A DNA stretch of 52,898 nucleotides from Bacillus pseudomycoides. Lineage in GTDB: Bacteria; Bacillota; Bacilli; Bacillales; Bacillaceae_G. The position numbers and the translations under genes were made by a program. The stretch covers positions 1-52,898 of the forward strand of contig NZ_NVOY01000025.1 of the NCBI RefSeq assembly GCF_002551005.1, in the 5' to 3' direction. This document shows, in pieces, positions 42,103-52,091 of this stretch. The notes beneath the pieces were generated by a model. It saw nothing but the letters and a program-made list of their open reading frames with translations, did not search any database and had not been told where the DNA came from. Positions within the stretch are counted from its first letter, which is position 1. The number at the start of each line of letters is the position of its first letter.

Positions 42103-42849
42103 TTATTTAAATGAGGCATACCCATGGTCAGCCATTACTACACTCCCATTAATGGCATCTGCTTCTTCTAATGAAAGAAGATAGACTACATCAGCAAGTG
42201 CTTCTGGATTTGTTAACTCATTACCCATAACCTTCATTTTCATAGATTCAATCATACTATCTTTATATCCATGAAGAATAGGCGTATCGACAACTCCTGG
42301 TGCTACCGCTACTACGCGAATTCCATATTCGACTAATTCAAGGGCTGCAGACTTTGTCATCATAACTACAGCACCTTTTGTTGCATGATATGCAAATGTG
42401 CCTGGAGAAGCTAAGAATCCATAAACTGACGTTGTATTTATAATTACACCTTTTATATTTAATTCTTTCATCTTCTTTCCTGCTGCTATGATTCCATAGG
42501 CAACACCATGTTGATTAACCCCAATTACTTTTTCGTAGAGATCCATATTTTGATTAAGTACTGGGCCTGCACCGCCAATTCCAGCATTGTTAAACATAAT
42601 ATCAATTCGGCCATACGTTTCTACTGTAGTATTAACTAGATTTTCTACTTGGTCATACTGTGAAACATCTGTCTTAACAAAAATAGCTGTTCCACCCTCA
42701 GCTTTAATCATTTCTACAGTTTCTTTTCCACTTGTCTCATTAAAATCAGCGACTACTACTTGATCTCCCTTTTTGGCAAATTTAATACATGTTTGTCGAC
42801 CAATTCCACTTCCTCCACCTGTAATTACAGCAACTCTTCTTGTCATCAT
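42103..42849 (-). CDS. Short-chain dehydrogenase/reductase
   Basis: This 248-residue classical SDR has the cofactor motif TGGGSGIG (~11-18), NNAGIGG (~87-93), the catalytic Ser (~INTTSVYG, ~140) and YHATK (Y~154, K~158). The Asp in 'VVADF' after the second strand suggests NAD(H) preference. It is divergent from a LysR-type gene and upstream of the P450; a role in processing hydroxylated lipids is possible but not shown. Confidence 0.88.
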   Translation of the reverse strand: MMTRRVAVITGGGSGIGRQTCIKFAKKGDQVVVADFNETSGKETVEMIKAEGGTAIFVKTDVSQYDQVENLVNTTVETYGRIDIMFNNAGIGGAGPVLNQNMDLYEKVIGVNQHGVAYGIIAAGKKMKELNIKGVIINTTSVYGFLASPGTFAYHATKGAVVMMTKSAALELVEYGIRVVAVAPGVVDTPILHGYKDSMIESMKMKVMGNELTNPEALADVVYLLSLEEADAINGSVVMADHGYASFK

Positions 42850-42925
42850 ACTAGCCCTCCTATATGTTATAAGATTTCTTGCAATAATTGTAACACTTCT
42901 GTAAATTAAATATTATTAAAATATA

Positions 42926-42945
42926 CTTACTATTCCTTAAGTAAG
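42926..42945. promoter_or_regulatory. LysR-type site between SDR and LysR genes
   Basis: CTTAC-N10-GTAAG lies in the divergent intergenic region, 28 bp before the LysR start, in the usual place for a LysR activator site. Confidence 0.45.
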
Positions 42946-42972
42946 GCTTAACAAAAAGGAGAGCATATTCCT

Positions 42973-43866
42973 ATGAACATTGAACAATTAGAATATATCA
43001 TTGAGGTTAACCATGCAGGTTCTTTAACCATTGCAGCACAGAATATGCATGTCACGTTATCTGCTATCAGTCAATCAATCTCAGTATTAGAAGCAGAATT
43101 AGGGGTATCATTGTTTACACGTTCTCGTTTAGGTACAATTCCTACTGCTGAAGGAAAAATTATTATTAAAAAAGCTGCTGAAGTACTAGAGAAGCTCCAA
43201 GAGTTAAAAGATGAAGCTAACGGGTTCTCAAATACAGTAAGAGGTGAATTAAGAATTGCAACAATTCCTGGTCCCATGCCTTTATTGGTTAATACCGTAA
43301 CAAATTTTAAAAAGGATTATCCAAATGTAAAAATAGAGATATTTGAAAAAGGTTCCCAGGAAATACTAGATGATATTCGCCAACACAAGATTGACATGGG
43401 GCTAATTATTCTATTTGAGGATCTTGTTCATAAAAATAGTGGATTATTATTCGAACCATTGTTAAAAGGCAAAATGGTTATTGGGGTCAATCGGAATTCA
43501 CCTTTAGCATTTAACAAATCCATTACCCCAGAAGAATTGTTGGATCATTCTTTAGTTTTATACAAAGATGATTACGTTGAATGGTTTATGAACCAGTTTA
43601 CAGCTGTATATGGCTCTGTTGATATTCTTTTTACAACTAACAATACCGATGCGATCCAAAAAGCTATTAAAGACGGATTAGCTATCACTGTCGGTCCTGA
43701 TTATTCCTTTGCTAATGAATCTACTCTATCAAAAAAAGACATTGCTATGATCGAACTTGAAATACCTAAGCAACGTGATGTCTATTTTGCCTGGGTACGT
43801 TCTGAAGGAAAACATTACTCTCAAATTTGTAAAAACTTCATTACTAGATTGAAACATGAACTTTAA
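42973..43866 (+). CDS. LysR-family transcriptional regulator
   Basis: The N-terminal 60 residues form a LysR winged helix (NIEQLEYIIEVNHAGSLTIAAQNMHVTLSAISQSISVLEAELGVSLFTRSR) and the rest is a two-lobed effector domain, for 297 residues in total. It is divergent from the SDR gene, the classic LysR arrangement, so it probably controls SDR and perhaps the P450. AAGGAGAG precedes the ATG. Confidence 0.88.
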   Translation: MNIEQLEYIIEVNHAGSLTIAAQNMHVTLSAISQSISVLEAELGVSLFTRSRLGTIPTAEGKIIIKKAAEVLEKLQELKDEANGFSNTVRGELRIATIPGPMPLLVNTVTNFKKDYPNVKIEIFEKGSQEILDDIRQHKIDMGLIILFEDLVHKNSGLLFEPLLKGKMVIGVNRNSPLAFNKSITPEELLDHSLVLYKDDYVEWFMNQFTAVYGSVDILFTTNNTDAIQKAIKDGLAITVGPDYSFANESTLSKKDIAMIELEIPKQRDVYFAWVRSEGKHYSQICKNFITRLKHEL

Positions 43867-43944
43867 TGTAAAATTATATAAATACAAGCTAAAAAAACAA
43901 CACAATAACCACTTGAATATGAATAAAAACATTATCATATAAAA

Positions 43945-43969
43945 AGCATCCCTTCTCAAAAGGGATGCT
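43945..43969. terminator. Shared terminator of LysR gene and hemY
   Basis: AGCATCCCTT pairs perfectly with AAGGGATGCT between the convergent ends, with A and T runs around it. Confidence 0.82.
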
Positions 43970-43976
43970 CCTCTTA

Positions 43977-45401
43977 TTACGCCATTAACTCTTTTTGATT
44001 CGTTTGTTCTAAATAAGACAATACATATTTTACGGCTGCTTCGCCTTGATCGATACAATCTGGTAATCCAGCGCCGGCATACGAGCTTCCTGCTAAGTAA
44101 ATGCCAGGTAATTCTTCGTTCATGAACTCTTTTAACGTTTTCATGCGCTCTTTATGACCGACTGTATATTGCGGCATCGCTTCTTTCCAGCGGCTAACCA
44201 CTGTAAATTCTGGCTCAGCTGTTATGTCCATTGTCTTTTGCAAATCTTCTAATACGACGCGAATCATGTCTTCATCTGTTTGTTCTACAATTGCTTCATC
44301 GCCGGGACGCCCAACATAGCAGCGCAGGAGTACTTTTCCTTCCGGCGTTGTATGCGGCCATTTTTTATGTGTCCACGTACATGCTGTAATCGTAAAATCA
44401 CTATTGCGTGACACAACAAATCCCGTTCCTTCGATATCGCGCTGAATCGCTTCTTTCGGGAATGCTAATGCTACATTCGCCACTGATGTAGATGGAATGC
44501 TCCGGAAGAAGTGGAACTGTTTATATTGAGAGAACATCGATGGCAGCCATTTATGAGATGCGGCCATCACAACTGCATCTGCTTCTACTTCTTTTCCATT
44601 GCTAAGCGTAATGCTATAGCGGTCATCGATCTTTGTAATCTTTTCAACACGCGTTCCTTTCAAAACCGTTCCATCTTCCAGCCGTTCTTCAATTCCATCA
44701 ACAATAGATTGTAAACCTGTTTTTAACGTTAAAAAGATTCCTTTTGTTTTTGCCTTCGCATCCTTTGGCTGTTTCGGAGCTAATGTCCGCATACCAAGGG
44801 AAATGCTGCGATACTTTTGTTCGACTTGATAGAACTGCGGGAACGTAGCCATCAAACTCATTTTATCAATATCACCGGCATAAATACCTGATAACAATGG
44901 CTCAATTAAATTTTCAACCACTTCATTTCCTAAACGGCGGCGAAAAAATTGACCGAGCGATTGATCTGATACTGGTTTTGAACGAGGCAGCACAAAATCA
45001 AATCCTGCACGAACCTTTCCAATCGGAGAAAACAACCCTGAAAATACAAATGGTGTAATTTGTGTTGGAATTCCCATCATTGAACCGCTTGGAATGCTGT
45101 GCAATCGATTATTCACAAGTACAAACGATTTCCCTGTCGCATTGTTAACAAGTTGATCACCAAGTTGTAATTCACGTGCTAACCTTGCAGCACTCTCTTT
45201 TCGTTCTAAGAACGAATCCGGGCCACGTTCAATTGTAAATCCATCTTTTCTAATGGTTTGAATTTTCCCGCCAAGCCTTCCTGATGCTTCAATTAACATC
45301 GTATCAATCGGCAAATTTTGTTCACGAATTTCTTTTTGCAAGTAATATGCTGTTGTTAAGCCGGAAATCCCGCCGCCTATAATGACTACCTTCTTTTTCA
45401 C
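43977..45401 (-). CDS. hemY: Coproporphyrinogen III oxidase / protoporphyrinogen oxidase
   Basis: I chose the GTG at 45401 (MKKKVVIIGGG) because GAAGGAAG lies upstream and the frame to 45437 overlaps hemH. The ~474-residue flavoprotein has the FAD motif VVIIGGGISGLTTAYYL, 'RLGGKIQTIRKDGFTIERGPDSFL' and a C-terminal 'YLAGSSYAGAGLPDCIDQGEAAV' flavin loop. In Gram-positive bacteria this enzyme makes coproporphyrin III in the coproporphyrin-dependent heme path (now also cgoX). Third gene of hemEHY. Confidence 0.93.
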   Translation of the reverse strand: MKKKVVIIGGGISGLTTAYYLQKEIREQNLPIDTMLIEASGRLGGKIQTIRKDGFTIERGPDSFLERKESAARLARELQLGDQLVNNATGKSFVLVNNRLHSIPSGSMMGIPTQITPFVFSGLFSPIGKVRAGFDFVLPRSKPVSDQSLGQFFRRRLGNEVVENLIEPLLSGIYAGDIDKMSLMATFPQFYQVEQKYRSISLGMRTLAPKQPKDAKAKTKGIFLTLKTGLQSIVDGIEERLEDGTVLKGTRVEKITKIDDRYSITLSNGKEVEADAVVMAASHKWLPSMFSQYKQFHFFRSIPSTSVANVALAFPKEAIQRDIEGTGFVVSRNSDFTITACTWTHKKWPHTTPEGKVLLRCYVGRPGDEAIVEQTDEDMIRVVLEDLQKTMDITAEPEFTVVSRWKEAMPQYTVGHKERMKTLKEFMNEELPGIYLAGSSYAGAGLPDCIDQGEAAVKYVLSYLEQTNQKELMA

Positions 45402-45423
45402 GACTGCTTCCTTCTTTCTCACT

Positions 45424-46359
45424 TTATGAAACTGCACTCCACTTTTTCATAACAACATCTGCTAAACAAGAAATAAATGGAGTCTTTGCATTTGGCATTT
45501 CTGGACGATAATAGTTTGCTTGAATTTCTTCTGTAACAATTTTGCATTCAATGTCATTGTCATATAATACTTCTAAATGATCAGCAACAAAGCCAACAGG
45601 TGCGTATACAAAAGACGTATAACCATATTTCTCATGCAATTCACGTGTTAAATCCTGTACATCCGGTCCAAGCCATGGATCTGGTGTATTACCAGCACTT
45701 TGCCAGCCGACTGCATAGTTTTTCACTTCAGCTCCGCGGGCAATATAATCAGCCGTTTCACTTAATTGCTCTGGATACGGATCGCCCATTGCAATGATTT
45801 TTTCTGGTAAACTATGTGCAGATACGATAAGTACCGCTGTTTCACGCTCATCAGCTGTCATCTTTTCATATATTGCTTTCACTTCGCTTACCCAATAATC
45901 AATAAATTTCGGTTCTTTATACCAGCTGTCAATACCGTGAATTTGCAAGCCGCCAAGTTTCTCTGCTTCTTCTTGTGCTCGTCCGATATAAGACTTCACG
46001 CTGAAAGTAGAGTAATGCGGCGCAAGAACAAGAGCAATTGCATCTTCAATTCCATCTTCATGCATCTTCTTCACTGCATCTTCAATAAATGGCTCAATAT
46101 GTTTTAAACCGAGATACATTTTAAATTCCACGTCATCTTGCATTTCATTTAAATACGCTTCTAATTTTGTTGCTTGTTCTAGTGTAATTTTCGCAAGAGG
46201 CGAAATTCCGCCAATTGCTTTGTATCGTTCTGTTAAGTCTTCTAACATTTCCATACTTGGCTTTCTGCCGTGGCGAATGTGTGTATAATAACGTTCAATA
46301 TCTTCTTCTTTATTCGGCGTTCCATATGCCATCACAAGTAATCCGATTTTCTTTTTCAT
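45424..46359 (-). CDS. hemH: Coproporphyrin ferrochelatase
   Basis: The ATG at 46359 follows AAAGGAGAGG; the extended frame runs into hemE. The ~311-residue protein has '[26 protein letters not shown]' and the metal-site His in '[10 protein letters not shown]' (~183), plus '[15 protein letters not shown]'. It inserts iron into coproporphyrin III. It lies 13 bp after hemE and 22 bp before hemY. Confidence 0.93.
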   Translation of the reverse strand: MKKKIGLLVMAYGTPNKEEDIERYYTHIRHGRKPSMEMLEDLTERYKAIGGISPLAKITLEQATKLEAYLNEMQDDVEFKMYLGLKHIEPFIEDAVKKMHEDGIEDAIALVLAPHYSTFSVKSYIGRAQEEAEKLGGLQIHGIDSWYKEPKFIDYWVSEVKAIYEKMTADERETAVLIVSAHSLPEKIIAMGDPYPEQLSETADYIARGAEVKNYAVGWQSAGNTPDPWLGPDVQDLTRELHEKYGYTSFVYAPVGFVADHLEVLYDNDIECKIVTEEIQANYYRPEMPNAKTPFISCLADVVMKKWSAVS

Positions 46360-46372
46360 GCAGTCCTCTCCT

Positions 46373-47419
46373 TTACTTCCCCAGCTGTTCTCTTGAATAG
46401 TCATGTATAAATGCAGTCATACGTTTTAACATGTCTGGATTCACCTCTGGGAAAACACCATGTCCTAAGTTAAATACATATCCTGGCTGCTTCATTCCTT
46501 GGTCTAATATCGCTTTGACATGTGTTTCAATCACATCCCACGGCGCAAGTAAAATGGATGGATCTAAATTTCCTTGGACAGCCTTTTGGATGCCGCGTGC
46601 ACGCGCTTCTTCAATCGGCAAACGCCAGTCTAAACCGACAACATCAAGCGGCAGATCCTGCCATTCATTTGCTAAATGACTCGCCCCAACACCGTGCATA
46701 ATGAGCGGTACATTCATCGGACGAAGCTCTGTGAAAATACGCTCCATTGCTGGTTTAATAAATACGCGGTAATCCGCCACATTTACTGTCCCAACCCAAG
46801 AATCGAAAATTTGAATTGCTTTTGCGCCGGCATTAATTTGCGCTTTTAAATACGTAATAGTCATATCTGCAAGCTTATCCATTAGCGCAAACCATGCTTT
46901 TGGCTCTGCATACATAAACGCTTTCGTTTTATGATAATTACGAGATGGACCGCCTTCAATCATATAGCTTGCTAACGTAAATGGCGCTCCTGCAAATCCG
47001 ATTAACGGGACATCAAGCATTTCTGTTGTTAATAAGCGAATCGTATCAAGCACATATGAGACATCTTCTTCTGGGTGAATTTCCCCTAATTTTTCGACAT
47101 CTTGCAGCGAACGAATCGGATTATCAATTACAGGACCGATTCCAGATTTAATTTCTACATCTACACCAATCGCTGGAAGCGGTGACATAATATCTTTATA
47201 TAAAATAGCAGCATCCACATTATATTGATCAACAGGCAGCTTTGTTACATAAGCACAAAGTTCTGGCTGATGTGTAATTTCAAACAATGAATACTTCTCT
47301 TTAATCTTTCTGTATTCCGGCTGGGAACGACCTGCTTGGCGCATATACCATGCTGGTACATAATCTGTGCGTTCTCCTTTGCATGCTTGTAAAAATGTTT
47401 CATTGATTTGTCGTACCAA
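46373..47419 (-). CDS. hemE: Uroporphyrinogen decarboxylase
   Basis: This 348-residue enzyme has the N-terminal signature '[16 protein letters not shown]' (~22-37), the catalytic Asp in '[16 protein letters not shown]', and '[13 protein letters not shown]' and '[12 protein letters not shown]'. It converts uroporphyrinogen III to coproporphyrinogen III. The TTG start follows GGGGGACAAGG. It heads hemEHY; the upstream gap contains a dispersed structured repeat. Confidence 0.95.
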   Translation of the reverse strand: MVRQINETFLQACKGERTDYVPAWYMRQAGRSQPEYRKIKEKYSLFEITHQPELCAYVTKLPVDQYNVDAAILYKDIMSPLPAIGVDVEIKSGIGPVIDNPIRSLQDVEKLGEIHPEEDVSYVLDTIRLLTTEMLDVPLIGFAGAPFTLASYMIEGGPSRNYHKTKAFMYAEPKAWFALMDKLADMTITYLKAQINAGAKAIQIFDSWVGTVNVADYRVFIKPAMERIFTELRPMNVPLIMHGVGASHLANEWQDLPLDVVGLDWRLPIEEARARGIQKAVQGNLDPSILLAPWDVIETHVKAILDQGMKQPGYVFNLGHGVFPEVNPDMLKRMTAFIHDYSREQLGK

Positions 47420-47474
47420 ATCCTTGTCCCCCTTTTTCTAATACAGCTCGAATCCTATCCTTTTTATTCCATAT

Positions 47475-47562
47475 GAACGGGCAGATAACTGTCCGTAAAA
47501 GCCCGATTAGTAAGAACTTCCAGCGACATAAAATCCCCTACTGATGGAAGTTTCACTTTATC
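47475..47562 (-). repeat. Second copy of the sbp-cysT structured repeat
   Basis: It shares 'aacgggcag', 'ataactg', 'ccgtaa', 'gcccgatt' and 'ctgatggaagtttcacttta' with 11735-11872, in the same order. The long hairpin is degraded here and the ~50-bp insert is absent. It lies in the leader of hemE. Confidence 0.7.
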
Positions 47563-47689
47563 TTTTTTTACTATACAATTAGTGAAAACAAAATGTACAA
47601 CATTATGTTTGATGTTCATGAAATTGACACAAACATATGGTAATACTCTGATTTTTTTCGGAACATTCTCATTATAGCACAAGCCGAAA

Positions 47690-49807
47690 TTACGGTTTAA
47701 CCTCTTTTGTTTTTTCTCCTTCTCGATTTGTTTGCGGATTATACGGTACAACATAAAAGCGCGGCGCTTTAAAAACGTTCATAAATTTTACTCCATACTC
47801 CCCTTTTCCAGTTACCGTATCGATATGAATCGCTTTTCCTTTGTCTATTTTATAAATTCGATATTGTACTCGCTTATCAGGAAGTTGATTCCATGCTAAT
47901 TTTGCGGTAAACAAACCAAGCGGAGTAAACGTTAACTTCGCTTCTAAACCGTCCACTTTACTTAAACGAATCGGCTCTCCAATCGTTTCAACACCGCGCG
48001 GCTGCGCAAATGTATGATCTGCTTTTACATTCGCTTTCGCTAAAATGGTTTTAAATAATTTTGTTGGATAAGAACTGCTCCCACGCACATAATGCTTATC
48101 ATCCGTGCGGTCATATCCCATCCAAACCGCTCCAACAATATGAGGTGTATACCCAACAAACCAAATATCTCTTGCCCCGTCGTCTTGATTTGGAAGCGAC
48201 GTTGTTCCTGTTTTCCCAGCAAGCGCTCCTTTATATACACCATCTTTTGCAGTCCCTTCTTTGACAACACCTTCAAGCATTCTTGTCATATACCAAGCAG
48301 TTTGCTTCGAAAAAACTTTCGTTTCTTTATTGGTTGCTTGCCCAATTACTTCTCCGTGCCAATTTAACACTTTCTCAATTACATGCGGTTCAATGATTTT
48401 CCCATCCGCTACAAACGAACGGTACATTTTCACAAGTTCGAACGGCGAAACTCCCTCTTGTAAACCACCAAGTGCAGTACTAAGACCACTCTCAGGAATA
48501 TGAATATTTCCTTTTTCTAAATACTGCTTTCCTTCTTCTAGCCCAATTTCATGCAGCAGGGATACAGCTGGAACATTAGTCGATTGCAACAGGGCATCAT
48601 ACATCGTTACTTCCTTCGAATACTGATTGTTGTAATTGCGCGGTTCATAGCCGTCAAACGAAACTCGCTCATTTGTTAATAAAGAATACGGCGTATACTT
48701 TTTCGTTTCAAGTGCTGGCGCATACACAAGAAGCGGCTTTAATACAGAACCTGGCTGCCGCTTTGCGTAAATTCGATTTAATCCGCGCGCAATATAATGC
48801 CTTCCTCCAACTGCCGCTCTTATTCCGCCCGTTTTACTATCCATGAAAAGAACGGCACCTTGCATATGATCATCTTGCATCGGAAAATTACGGACATTTT
48901 GCAATTGTTCATATGCTGTCTTTTGCACCTTATCATCCATCGCCACAACAAACGTATATCCGCCGCGCAGCACTTCTTGATGGGATAACCCGTAAGTGCG
49001 GGCCGCTTCATCAATTACCATATCGATGTATGGCATATAAGCAAGATCCTGTTCATTTTGATTCACATAAAGAGCAATTGTTTTTCCTTGGTAGCCCACC
49101 GTTTCTTCTGCTGATAAATATCCTTGCTTATGCATTAACGATAAAATTAAATCGCGGCGTTCCTTACCTTTTTCAGGATGCAAAAACGGGGAGTAGTTGC
49201 TCGGCGCTTTCGGAAGAGCTGCCAGCATCGCTCCTTCCTCAACCGTTAAATGCCGTGCTTCCTTATTAAAATAAAATTTCGCTGCTGCTTGAATGCCATA
49301 AGCTCCGTGTCCAAAATAAATATGATTTAAATACATTTCCAAAAGTTGCTGCTTCGAATACTTCTGTTCCAAGTGAAACCCAATCGCCACTTCCTTCATT
49401 TTGCGAAACAACGTTTTTTCATGCGATAAAAAAACATTTTTCACAAGCTGCTGTGTAATCGTACTCCCGCCTTCTACTTTCTCTCCAGCAAGAGCGTCTT
49501 TATAAAGCGCTCTTACAATAGAAGGAAAATCAATACCATGATGTTCATAAAAGCGTGCATCTTCAACAGCTAAAAAAGCTTGTTGTACATATGAGGGAAT
49601 ATCTTCAATATGTACCAATTCTCGATTTTCCAAATAAAGCTTTGTAATTTCTTTGCCACGCTGATCCACAATTTTTGATGAAGAATGGAATACAAGTCTC
49701 TTCTCATCCATCATATAACTGCCGGTAAACACAATACATTTATAGAGAACAATCGCAAATATAAAAATGGAAACAAAGCCAATGAGAACCCTCTTTGTAT
49801 TCTTCAT
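47690..49807 (-). CDS. pbpF: Bifunctional penicillin-binding protein PbpF (class A)
   Basis: This 705-residue enzyme has a membrane anchor (~8-28), a GT51 transglycosylase domain with catalytic Glu in EDARFYEHHG (82-91), GGSTITQQ (113-120) and RKMKE (135-139), and a transpeptidase domain with SVLK (S354), STN (409-411) and KTGT (532-535). A C-terminal fibronectin-like tail (~600-690) follows. It polymerises and cross-links peptidoglycan; in B. subtilis PbpF acts during spore formation. It is upstream of hemE as in B. subtilis. Confidence 0.93.
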   Translation of the reverse strand: MKNTKRVLIGFVSIFIFAIVLYKCIVFTGSYMMDEKRLVFHSSSKIVDQRGKEITKLYLENRELVHIEDIPSYVQQAFLAVEDARFYEHHGIDFPSIVRALYKDALAGEKVEGGSTITQQLVKNVFLSHEKTLFRKMKEVAIGFHLEQKYSKQQLLEMYLNHIYFGHGAYGIQAAAKFYFNKEARHLTVEEGAMLAALPKAPSNYSPFLHPEKGKERRDLILSLMHKQGYLSAEETVGYQGKTIALYVNQNEQDLAYMPYIDMVIDEAARTYGLSHQEVLRGGYTFVVAMDDKVQKTAYEQLQNVRNFPMQDDHMQGAVLFMDSKTGGIRAAVGGRHYIARGLNRIYAKRQPGSVLKPLLVYAPALETKKYTPYSLLTNERVSFDGYEPRNYNNQYSKEVTMYDALLQSTNVPAVSLLHEIGLEEGKQYLEKGNIHIPESGLSTALGGLQEGVSPFELVKMYRSFVADGKIIEPHVIEKVLNWHGEVIGQATNKETKVFSKQTAWYMTRMLEGVVKEGTAKDGVYKGALAGKTGTTSLPNQDDGARDIWFVGYTPHIVGAVWMGYDRTDDKHYVRGSSSYPTKLFKTILAKANVKADHTFAQPRGVETIGEPIRLSKVDGLEAKLTFTPLGLFTAKLAWNQLPDKRVQYRIYKIDKGKAIHIDTVTGKGEYGVKFMNVFKAPRFYVVPYNPQTNREGEKTKEVKP

Positions 49808-49846
49808 ACCTCATCCTTCCTTCCAAATGATGGTACGTTTATTATT

Positions 49847-50501
<655 letters not shown>

Positions 50502-50504
50502 TGG

Positions 50505-50539
50505 AAAGGAGCTCTCTTATGTTGGAAGAGAGCTCCTTT
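50505..50539 (+). terminator. Terminator of hmoB
   Basis: AAAGGAGCTCTCTT pairs perfectly with AAGAGAGCTCCTTT and is followed by TTTATAT. Confidence 0.9.
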
Positions 50540-50574
50540 TTTATATAACAATGAAATAAGGAGTATATAGTCAA

Positions 50575-50718
50575 ATGCGGAGAAGAAGATTGTATGGAAG
50601 AACAAATAAGAAAGAAATTGGCTATAAAAAATTTCGTTGCACTCATTCCGATCATGAACTACCAATGAGCTATGGAAGTGATGCTCCTATTTATTATTAC
50701 AATGTTCCTGAAAAATGA
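50575..50718 (+). pseudogene. Truncated DUF2199-like gene
   Basis: A 47-codon frame with AAGGAG ~11 nt upstream encodes a basic start and then KFRCTHSDHELPMSYGSDAP with IYYYNVPEK at the end. This matches the N-terminal signature of DUF2199 proteins (C..C..H..LP.S.G.DAP..Y..IP), which are normally ~150 residues. The frame stops where the family continues and no remainder follows, so it is probably a truncated remnant. The second Cys of the usual pair is missing. Confidence 0.55.
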
Positions 50719-50762
50719 ATTTGTTATCTTTTATGTAAAGTGACAAAAAAGTTGTTTAACTT

Positions 50763-50807
50763 ACAATAAAGTCGTTTAAAAAAATGCGCTTATTCAACAA
50801 TCGGGCC
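50763..50807 (+). repeat. Left inverted repeat of the DinB/YaiI segment
   Basis: ACAATAAAGTCGTTTAAAAA is the exact complement of 52227-52246, and TTATTCAACAAT of 52207-52218; a C/G-rich end (cgggcc / gggcgc) lies on the inner side. Confidence 0.75.
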
Positions 50808-50918
50808 AGTTTATGGAGGATTTTAACAGGCTTTTTTAGATTTATTATTTAAAAAAGGATTTTGAAGCCTTTTGGTAAAAATTAAATATTAAATCTATAA
50901 AAGATGGAGGTTGTTGTG

Positions 50919-51434
50919 ATGTTGAAACTGTTTCAATATAACTGGCAAGTTCGTGATGATTGGTTTACATTGTGCGAAGACATACCGGATGAAGAACTAT
51001 TAAAGAAACGGGTCGGTGGGTTCGGCAGTATTCTACATACCCTATTTCACATTGTAGATGTGGAATATATGTGGATCTTAGGTTTGCGAGGTGAACCAGT
51101 GCCTGAGGAGACATTGTTTGAGGATTATGCCAGCTTACAAAAAGTGAAAAATCTTTCAGCTCAATACCATGAGAAAGTGAAACCATTTGTGACATCTTGG
51201 ACAAATGAAATGGATTCTCGGAAACTTTCAGAAACTGATTTCAATGAAGAACCGATTAGCTCTAGAGACGCACCAATCAGGCGCCGAGTCATTGAATGTA
51301 CACACGGAGAGATCATACGTCATGTCATTGTCCACGAAATCCACCATATTGGCCAGTTATCTATATGGGCACGTGAAATAGGAAAGGAGCCTGTTTCCGC
51401 AAATCTGAGAGGAAGAGGGCTATTCGATAATTAG
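50919..51434 (+). CDS. DinB-family protein
   Basis: The ATG at 50919 follows GGAGG at 7 nt; the frame from 50904 includes the ribosome site. The 171-residue four-helix protein has the DinB metal His pattern: 'HTLFHIVDVEYMW' (His ~40-44) and 'HVIVHEIHHIGQLSIW' (~140-150). DinB/YfiT proteins include bacillithiol S-transferases, but the role here is not known. It lies inside the inverted-repeat pair. Confidence 0.82.
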   Translation: MLKLFQYNWQVRDDWFTLCEDIPDEELLKKRVGGFGSILHTLFHIVDVEYMWILGLRGEPVPEETLFEDYASLQKVKNLSAQYHEKVKPFVTSWTNEMDSRKLSETDFNEEPISSRDAPIRRRVIECTHGEIIRHVIVHEIHHIGQLSIWAREIGKEPVSANLRGRGLFDN

Positions 51435-51650
51435 ACTGCCTTTTCCAATTTCACAAACGGGCGCGTTTATTTAGAATAGCGTCTTTTCTTGTATATTAAG
51501 TCATTTGATAGAATATGGTACCATTAATATGATACATCAAATAATTATAATGTTTATTCATGTGAGTGTAGTGTAAGGCTTAAAAAAGAACTGAAATACT
51601 TGTCAAAATATTATTTTTCTTGATTTCCCTTAAAAATGGACGGTTCTTTT

Positions 51651-52091
51651 TTAAAGTGAAATCGCTCTTTTAAAAAGCTCCCTAAATTTCTCCCTATCTT
51701 CTGATGTAAATGGTTTTGGCCCCTTTGTACGCTTTCCACTTTTTCGAGCCATTGCACTCAAATAACGTGTTTGTAATAATTGGTCAATGTTTTCATTTGT
51801 ATAGCTATACCCAATATGGTGAAGAACCGTACAACCTTTTGCTAAACCTAGCGAAGCAAGACCATAATCTTGCGTAACGATTATGTCTCCTTTTTCTGCT
51901 AACTTCATAATCCGATAATCCGCAGCATCTGCTCCAGAATCAACATAAATCGTTTCCACTCCTGATGGTTGTTCCGTATTAGAAAAATGAGAAAAGCTAG
52001 TAACAAGGATAACAGGAATTTCAGCATTCGTACCTTCACAGATAATAATATCTTTTACCGGACAAGCATCTGCATCAACATAAATTTTCAT
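51651..52091 (-). CDS. YaiI/YqxD family protein (DUF188, PIN-like)
   Basis: The ATG at 52091 follows GGGAGTG; the longer frame to 52151 is not supported. The 146-residue product begins [16 protein letters not shown], the signature of the UPF0178 family, and has '[15 protein letters not shown]' and '[10 protein letters not shown]', acidic residues of a PIN/NYN-like nuclease fold. The function is uncharacterised. Confidence 0.85.
   Translation of the reverse strand: MKIYVDADACPVKDIIICEGTNAEIPVILVTSFSHFSNTEQPSGVETIYVDSGADAADYRIMKLAEKGDIIVTQDYGLASLGLAKGCTVLHHIGYSYTNENIDQLLQTRYLSAMARKSGKRTKGPKPFTSEDREKFRELFKRAISL

Noticed and set aside
47464-47754. 96-codon minus-strand frame before hemE
   Set aside because: It runs through the pbpF end and the dispersed repeat and has no ribosome site.
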